DNA of 55,277 nucleotides from Cuniculiplasma sp052315415. GTDB lineage: Archaea > Thermoplasmatota > Thermoplasmata > Thermoplasmatales > Thermoplasmataceae. The notes beneath the pieces were generated by a model that was not told the origin of the DNA, made no database searches, and saw nothing but the letters and a program-made list of their open reading frames with translations. This document shows, piece by piece, positions 50,678-55,277 of the stretch; position 1 is the first letter of the stretch, and the number at the start of each line of letters is the position of its first letter. Location of the stretch: positions 1 to 55,277 of the forward strand of contig JBLSDH010000011.1 in the NCBI GenBank assembly GCA_052315415.1, written 5' to 3'. Both the position numbers and the translations under genes were made by a program.

Positions 50678-51694
50678 ATGGTCAAAGCGGGATTACTTGA
50701 AAAAATAAATGAAGATATAAAAATAGAAGATGTTGAATATCCTGTTCCGGGTTATGGAGAAGTAATAATTAAACAGAAGATGACAGGTATATGTTACAGG
50801 GACATTTTAACAAGAGATGGTTTTTTTGGCAGAGCTCAACTTCCAATAATTCCTGGTCATGAAGTTTCCGGTATTATTGAGGAAGTTGGAGATGGGGTTG
50901 AAAATTTCAAAAAGGGGGACAGGGTGTCTTCATTAATTTACATTCCATGCGGTGTGTGTAAACACTGTGTATCAGGAAAGGAGAATCTTTGCAGATTTAA
51001 AAAAACACTTGGAGAGAATTTAAACGGTGCATATTCAGAAATGGTAAAACTGAATGCAAGGACGTTGGTAAAAGTCCCTAATAATGTTTCTGAAGAACTT
51101 TCTACAGTTGCTGCCTGTGTTACTGGAATGATAATACAGGCAATACAGGTGAGGGGGAGAATGAAACCTGGAGAAAAACTTCTGATCACAGGTGCCGGAG
51201 GTGGAGTGGGTTCTCATGCAATACAGATTGGAAAAGCTCTTGGTGCAGAGGTTATTGCAGCTTCCAGTTCTCCTGAAAAATTCGAAAAACTATACAAACT
51301 TGGTGCTGATCACGTTATAGATTCAAGGGAACAGTTCAGCAAAAAGGTTAAAGAAATATTTCCAGATGGTGTTGATGTTGTTCTTGAGGCAACGGGAAAG
51401 AGCACATTTCAGGAGGCATTCAAATCTTTGGACTTTGGGGGGAGAATGATTGTTGTTGGAAATCTGAATCCAGATGCTCCACAGGTTCCAATAGGTACAA
51501 TGATTCTTAAAGGGGTGGAAATTGCGGGAAGCATTTCCTCAACCAGGGCAGATGTTGCTGAAGCCCTCTATCTAAGTTCCAAGGGAATGATACATGAAGT
51601 GGTGGACAGTGAGATAAAACTTGAAGAAGTGAACGCTGCCTTTGACAAAATGAAGAATAAAGGGAATACGGGAAAAATTTTTATAAAATTCTGA
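50678..51694 (+). CDS. Acryloyl-CoA reductase-like zinc-type dehydrogenase
   Basis: 338 residues, medium-chain reductase. I-C-Y-R-D-I-L-T-R-D-G-F-F (38-50) replaces the usual C-H-S-D motif, P-G-H-E (59-62) is kept, and C-G-V-C-K-H-C...C (about 91-107) could hold structural zinc. A-A-C-V-T-G-M-I (144-151) and G-A-G-G-G-V-G-S-H-A (171-180) follow. The C-Y-R-D, V-T-G-M and G-N-L-N-P pattern is that of the acryloyl-CoA reductase of Sulfolobales, which reduces acryloyl-CoA with NADPH. No 3-hydroxypropionate cycle genes are near, so another enoyl or quinone substrate is possible. First Met precedes V-K-A-G-L. Confidence 0.75.
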   Translation: MVKAGLLEKINEDIKIEDVEYPVPGYGEVIIKQKMTGICYRDILTRDGFFGRAQLPIIPGHEVSGIIEEVGDGVENFKKGDRVSSLIYIPCGVCKHCVSGKENLCRFKKTLGENLNGAYSEMVKLNARTLVKVPNNVSEELSTVAACVTGMIIQAIQVRGRMKPGEKLLITGAGGGVGSHAIQIGKALGAEVIAASSSPEKFEKLYKLGADHVIDSREQFSKKVKEIFPDGVDVVLEATGKSTFQEAFKSLDFGGRMIVVGNLNPDAPQVPIGTMILKGVEIAGSISSTRADVAEALYLSSKGMIHEVVDSEIKLEEVNAAFDKMKNKGNTGKIFIKF

Positions 51695-51756
51695 TTTGAA
51701 TTTAACAAAATGAGTAATTATTAATATCAATATTAATTTACCATCGGGGTAATCAG

Positions 51757-51918
51757 ATGCAGGAAACAATTTGTAATTTTGAAATTTTTCAGGAGGACGA
51801 CGGATCCTTCAGTGCAATACTGAGGACTGAGATAGGCGGCTCAATTGAATACACTGGTCTTACCATCGATGAGATAATTAATCAGGTTGTTAGGGAACTG
51901 GAAGATGAATTTTCCTGA
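51757..51918 (+). CDS. Conserved-looking 53-residue protein
   Basis: ATG at 51757 to TGA at 51918 gives 53 residues: an N-terminal beta-strand, E-D-D-G-S-F-S-A-I-L, then Y-T-G-L-T-I-D-E-I-I-N-Q-V-V-R-E-L-E-D-E-F. The D-G-S-F-x-A... G-x-T-x-x-E-x-x-x-x strand-to-helix layout recalls HicB-like or other small antitoxin-type folds, but no toxin is adjacent. GGGGT lies about 9 bases before ATG. Its own promoter lies in the A/T-rich 60 bases before it. Function unknown. Confidence 0.6.
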   Translation: MQETICNFEIFQEDDGSFSAILRTEIGGSIEYTGLTIDEIINQVVRELEDEFS

Positions 51919-51964
51919 TCAAATGTACCAAAAAATGTATTAATTAACACGCATTAATTTGACT

Positions 51965-52888
51965 ATGAAGATTGCCGTGGCCACTGTCACCCTGTTACTC
52001 CTTCTCTCAATGGGAGTGATGGGGGAGGGCAATCATTTTGGTCCAAAATTAGATTTTGAACTATCTCCACAGATAAACATAGAAAACTCATCTATGAATG
52101 TTTCACTAAACCTTTTGTCATCAATAAATATTCTTCCCTGTTATTATAAAATAGATAATATTTCTGTATACAACCCAGGATTAATGTTTTTTGCTCACTT
52201 TTATAAAGGATGGAAGTTGAAAAAAAGTGGTGAAAACGTCTCATATTACAATACGTTCACGTTTGGAAACAGAAGAGTAGGCTACACCATGAATGATATT
52301 CAGAGTATTGGTAACGGAAGTGCATTGATTATTATAAGTGAGATTAACAAAAATATAACTTTAAATGCAAGGAACAAAATAATTTTACAACCCAATGACA
52401 CTTACAACATAACTTATGAATTGAGGCTTAAATTGAACGATACAATTAATGGCTTTGTTTTAATTAATCAGGGTTTCTTTTGGAAAAACATTAACAAGAT
52501 AATTTTCTCAAACTATTCTCAGAATAAAACAAACATTTTCTCCTATCACTTCAGATTCCAACATCTTGTGGATCTAAATTATTTCTTAAACAATAACTCG
52601 ACTGTGAATGGTAGAAATGAACATATAGGAATTAAATGGAAAAATTTCTTGAATTACGATAGATTTTCATATATCATTCCGGTTAGGGGTCAGAACTATA
52701 TCAACATAACATATGATCCACTTCTGAATCTACCAAATTTTACCATTTCCTCCCACACAGTTCTTCTAATAGGTAATGATATTTTCGCATTAATTATATC
52801 AAATGCCATTTCCTTGGGTTACGGACTAATTGCAGGGGTAATGGTGATAACAGTTTCGTATGCATTTTACAGGAAAAAGAGATATTAG
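51965..52888 (+). CDS. Cell-surface protein with signal peptide and C-terminal membrane helix
   Basis: 307 residues. ATG at 51965 is used; a TTG two codons upstream is possible. The signal peptide covers about 1-20 (A-T-V-T-L-L-L-L-L-S-M). The outside part has more than fifteen N-x-S/T sites, e.g. I-E-N-S-S-M-N-V-S, and is beta-rich. A membrane helix near the end (about 268-300) is followed by Y-R-K-K-R-Y. It resembles the small S-layer-associated or thermopsin-linked surface proteins of the group. No catalytic motif is visible. Its stop overlaps the convergent regulator gene by 4 bp. Confidence 0.7.
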   Translation: MKIAVATVTLLLLLSMGVMGEGNHFGPKLDFELSPQINIENSSMNVSLNLLSSINILPCYYKIDNISVYNPGLMFFAHFYKGWKLKKSGENVSYYNTFTFGNRRVGYTMNDIQSIGNGSALIIISEINKNITLNARNKIILQPNDTYNITYELRLKLNDTINGFVLINQGFFWKNINKIIFSNYSQNKTNIFSYHFRFQHLVDLNYFLNNNSTVNGRNEHIGIKWKNFLNYDRFSYIIPVRGQNYINITYDPLLNLPNFTISSHTVLLIGNDIFALIISNAISLGYGLIAGVMVITVSYAFYRKKRY

Positions 52889-53379
52889 TCTTCATCGCCG
52901 AGAAGATCAATAAAACTATCAGCAAGTTCTGAAGTGAATGAGGATTTTGAACTCTGAATCGCCTTGTATACTTTTTCACGTCTGGCGATTTCAACAACCC
53001 CATTTTCCATTATCAAAAGGTTATCAGAATACATTGAATTCACTATTTCAATTCCTTTCTGTCCGAATTTTTCCCTCAACTTTTTTAGTTCCAAAGATTT
53101 TTTTCTGTATATATAAAAAAGAAGGGAACGACTCTCTTTATTTTTTAGATAAAAGGATATGGAATTCAATATCTGATCATCCGATTCAGCAGGAAAATAT
53201 CTTTTGAATTTACCGTCCTTCCTCACGGAGATCTGGAGATTTTTTTCCATTTTGTACAGGTGATACTCCAACTGGCCTACAGAAAGACCAGAAACCCTAA
53301 CCATTTCCCTGAAGTGTATGCCAGGATTTTCCTTAATTAATTTGAGAATGTAACTTCTTGTGTCATCATTTTCACTCAC
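52885..53379 (-). CDS. Winged-helix transcription regulator
   Basis: 164 residues. I-H-F-R-E-M-V-R-V-S-G-L-S-V-G-Q-L-E-Y-H-L (21-41) is a clear winged helix of the ArsR/MarR-like archaeal type (L-S-x-x-x-L-x-Y-H-L is the recognition helix), with K-R-Y-F-P as the wing end. A second, weaker helix-turn-helix is at about 70-120. It overlaps the upstream membrane-protein gene by 4 bp (ATGA). Pairs of a membrane protein and such a two-domain winged-helix protein are frequent in archaea and may sense membrane state. The convergent surface-protein gene could be a target. Confidence 0.75.
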   Translation of the reverse strand: MSENDDTRSYILKLIKENPGIHFREMVRVSGLSVGQLEYHLYKMEKNLQISVRKDGKFKRYFPAESDDQILNSISFYLKNKESRSLLFYIYRKKSLELKKLREKFGQKGIEIVNSMYSDNLLIMENGVVEIARREKVYKAIQSSKSSFTSELADSFIDLLGDED

Positions 53380-53651
53380 TTTACCGATCTCCTTATGAGT
53401 CCAAAGTAGAGAGCTATGAGACCTACAAAGTCAGTAATTTCCACCACATAATAGTTATATGATTCCAATTGATTTATCTGAAAATAAGGGAGGATTAAAA
53501 AAACGCTGTCAATCAAAATAAGAATGAAAAAAATCAAAAGATATGAAACTATTCTTAAACCCTTTCCTACAAGTTTTAATGTTAGGAAAATAAAAAAAAG
53601 TGAGAATACAATGTTCAACCCGGTGAGTATAAGAAGGGGATCAATAGTCAT
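53376..53651 (-). CDS. Three-helix membrane protein paired with the winged-helix regulator
   Basis: 91 residues with three hydrophobic segments (about 6-26, 34-54, 66-85) and a basic end (I-R-R-S-V-K). The stop overlaps the start of the winged-helix gene (ATGA), so both are translated together. It probably anchors or signals to the regulator. The family is not recognised. Confidence 0.6.
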   Translation of the reverse strand: MTIDPLLILTGLNIVFSLFFIFLTLKLVGKGLRIVSYLLIFFILILIDSVFLILPYFQINQLESYNYYVVEITDFVGLIALYFGLIRRSVK

Positions 53652-53913
53652 TAAAATGTTATTTAACTGATATATATAAGAGTATAGAGAGAGATCATCA
53701 ATGGATAATATTTTTCAATAATATGAAAGATTTAAAATTATTTTTTAACCTTTATAAAATTAAGATGTTAAACTTTTAAATAAAATAATATGGTTTTATC
53801 ATTGAATAAATTCAATGAAAAATTTGATTTTCCTGAATTGAGTTGTTAAAATTATCTTGTAAATGTATATGTGAAATACAAAATAATTTTAATCACTTTT
53901 TATATTTAGTTAT

Positions 53914-54123
53914 GTGGAGAGAGAGGAAGTTAAAGAAAGATTCAAAAAAACACTTATTTTGGCCTGGGTTTCATACATTATCCTATTTACACTTCTGGAA
54001 ATTTTTGTTTTTGGAAGAGATATAGTTTTTTCTATTCTTGCATCATTAGGTGTGGCATCCCTAATAGTTGCAATTATGGGCGGAGTTTATTTTATAGTTT
54101 ATAACAGGATAACTAAGAGATGA
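53914..54123 (+). CDS. Small two-helix membrane protein
   Basis: 69 residues from a GTG at 53914 (an ATG two bases upstream is in another frame). A charged N-terminal helix (E-R-E-E-V-K-E-R-F-K-K) is followed by two membrane helices (about 14-33 and 38-61) and N-R-I-T-K-R. Coding character and the tidy stop suggest a real gene. Function unknown. Confidence 0.6.
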   Translation: MEREEVKERFKKTLILAWVSYIILFTLLEIFVFGRDIVFSILASLGVASLIVAIMGGVYFIVYNRITKR

Positions 54124-55120
54124 TTTTTCCATTTTTGACGTTTTTACTTTTGAATAAAAAATGCAAATTCTTTGGGCATTTTTGCTCTTAAATTTAATTA
54201 AATTATGAATTTTTTTAATTTTGCCAATCATATTTAAAATATCTTACTATCTTTCAAAGACTAATGAAAGAGTATATAATTTTTTAAGGGTAATTTCTGG
54301 CATTTGAAGAACTTGAAATGTCAGTTTTCTCATATATTAATGAAATATTTCTATAATCTACAAATAATCATCAATAATTTGAAACTGCAAATGTGATAAA
54401 GAACTTAGTAATATTTGTAGAAATCCAGTAATAAATAATTAAAATAAATGACGTTTACTGTTTTTTAGAGGTTTTGTTAAACATAGAATTAATTCATTGA
54501 GAGAAAAAGGATTCCGGATTGTATTAACATGACCGCAGCACCTGGCATTGCTATTTCTGCTTTAACATTTTCTCCCATCAAACATAGATCTTAACTTGTA
54601 TTTTATAAAAAAAATGAAAACACATCTCCAATAGATATTTCAAAATCCAAATATATTTCAGGAAAGCTAAAAGGAATTTAAATGTTTTAAAAATTTTTAA
54701 GAACGGACAAATGTACTTATAAAATTTGGCGAAGGAATTAGAAGTCTAAAGACCCACCGCCTTTAGAAGAGTGTTTTTATTTCTTGTGACAATTTTGGTT
54801 ACCAGTAATAAAAAAATAGGAGTCTAATTGCGAGACTAAATGAATTTTCCGAGAATGTTATGAAGAAAAATATTTTATATAATTTTATTTAAGATTTTAA
54901 TTTAATCTAAAATAATCTATTAGTGATTGATCAATAAAGTTAGAAATGATAATTAAAACAGATTGGTTTTACTATAAAGTTATTGAAAGAGTGTTTCAAT
55001 ATAAATAGCAAATAATCAAGAATACTAAAATGAAGTGTAAATTAAATTTGATCTTATATAATATTTATATTGTTAAACTTAGAGTTCATAAGTTATACTT
55101 TATTTGATTATAGAATAAAA
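54124..55120. other. One-kilobase non-coding A/T-rich region
   Basis: No gene was seen on either strand. It holds the hairpin at 54745-54767, listed separately. A 29-codon minus-strand frame (54489-54578) has a coding look but is too short to support. The last 200 bases are almost pure A/T and lead directly into the left end of the IS256-like element. Confidence 0.55.
54745..54767 (+). repeat. Perfect 7-bp hairpin, IS200/IS605-like end or terminator
   Basis: TCTAAAG (54745-54751), loop ACCCACCGC, CTTTAGA (54761-54767), then AGAGTGTTTTTATTT. The TAAAG...CTTTAG stem with a CCCACCG loop resembles the subterminal hairpins of IS200/IS605 elements, of which a decayed end may remain. The T-run behind it would also fit a transcription terminator. 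No tnpA or tnpB is nearby. Confidence 0.4.
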
Positions 55121-55145
55121 GATAGTATCCCAAATTTTGTGTAAG
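55121..55145 (+). repeat. Left terminal inverted repeat of the IS256-like element
   Basis: It contains TAGTATCCCAAATTTTGTG, complementary in inverted sense to 248-270 (19 of 23 positions) and similar in direct sense to the relic at 3844. It lies about 90 bases before the transposase start, as in IS256-type left ends. Confidence 0.68.
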
Positions 55146-55199
55146 AACAAATGAAATAACTCCATCAACAATGGATAAATTTCATGAAACATAAAAGGA

Positions 55200-55227
55200 T
55201 GCCTCCTAAGAACAACCCAAGGAGGCA
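55200..55227 (+). promoter_or_regulatory. Hairpin hiding the ribosome-binding site of the IS transposase
   Basis: TGCCTCC (55200-55206) and GGAGGCA (55221-55227) form a perfect 7-bp stem around a 14-base loop. GGAGG is the ribosome-binding site, 9 bases before the ATG at 55235. When folded, the site is fully paired. Several IS families hold transposase levels down in this way, by blocking read-through messages from outside promoters. Confidence 0.6.
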
Positions 55228-55234
55228 ATGAATA

Positions 55235-55277
55235 ATGGAAGAGTTTGATAAAAAGATATCGGAAATTGTAAGGAAGA
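55235..55277 (+). CDS. Start of an IS256-like transposase, cut by the window edge
   Basis: ATG at 55235 opens a frame of 14 codons (M-E-E-F-D-K-K-I-S-E-I-V-R-K) to the end of the window. It is preceded by a strong ribosome-binding site (in a hairpin) and by the IS left end. The family is assigned from the matching terminal repeat at the other end of the window, not from these few residues. Confidence 0.55.
   Translation, partial: MEEFDKKISEIVRK

Noticed and set aside
54489..54578. A 29-codon minus-strand frame with coding look (M-G-E-N-V-K-A-E-I-A-M-P-G-A-A)
   Set aside because: Too short, no ribosome-binding site, and no continuation upstream in any frame; it could be a relic but cannot be supported.
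1..55277. CRISPR array or cas genes
   Set aside because: No regularly spaced identical repeats were seen; the only regular repetition is the protein-coding blade repeat at 850-3429.

Overview
This AT-rich window is archaeal and almost certainly from the order Thermoplasmatales (acidophiles such as Thermoplasma, Picrophilus, Ferroplasma and Cuniculiplasma). The evidence is an M1 aminopeptidase of the tricorn-interacting-factor type, archaeal Nep1 and Tsr3 rRNA-modification enzymes, an Orc1/Cdc6 initiator, a PolB2 DNA polymerase, an archaeal D-aminoacyl-tRNA deacylase, and above all two adjacent genes that fit the mevalonate 3-phosphate branch of isoprenoid synthesis known from Thermoplasmatales. 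Many genes have a TATA-like box about 25 bp before the start codon (leaderless style). Genes inside operons commonly overlap by 1 or 4 bp (TAATG, ATGA).

Layout. 1-5970 is gene-poor accessory DNA: the 3' end of an IS256-family insertion sequence, a large surface protein with 14 YVTN beta-propeller repeats, about 1.8 kb of decayed mobile-element DNA, and a ribbon-helix-helix/PIN toxin-antitoxin pair beside tRNA-Arg(GCG). 6-13.4 kb holds a DCC-family protein, a prolyl oligopeptidase, a DUF2079 membrane protein and a four-gene minus-strand operon ending in a mevalonate-3-phosphate 5-kinase-like kinase and a bisphosphomevalonate decarboxylase-like enzyme. 13.6-31.2 kb is mostly housekeeping: amino-acid permease, sugar-nucleotide epimerase, glycerol-3-phosphate dehydrogenase, RNase Z, a dCTP deaminase/dUTPase-fold protein with an NCS1 permease, ScpB, purD, Nep1, the aminopeptidase, Sua5, purE-purK, an MFS transporter and a zinc alcohol dehydrogenase.

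31.3-37.8 kb is a six-gene, end-overlapping minus-strand operon for a membrane-bound complex of the group-4 hydrogenase/complex I superfamily. Its large subunit has none of the four cysteines that bind the NiFe centre, so it should be an Ehr-type (energy-converting hydrogenase related) complex and not a hydrogenase. 38-43.8 kb carries an MFS transporter, DtdA, and a tightly overlapping trio: a PLP enzyme, a DUF1611 protein and a PP-loop ATPase with a five-cysteine cluster. The trio has no obvious known role together and is the best candidate here for an undescribed pathway, possibly in D-amino-acid chemistry. 44.4-49.1 kb is a DNA-replication/repair block: a RecA-like fragment, a small helical protein and PolB2 in one operon, convergent with an orc1/cdc6 gene that is translationally coupled to a DNA-binding regulator.

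49.3-54.1 kb holds an epimerase-like protein, an acryloyl-CoA-reductase-like dehydrogenase, a 53-residue protein, a surface-anchored protein, a winged-helix regulator paired with a membrane protein, and other small membrane proteins. The last kilobase is non-coding and ends in the left end and first codons of what appears to be the same IS256-type element whose right end opens the window. The window is therefore bounded on both sides by one IS family in the same orientation, which may mark assembly-contig edges.
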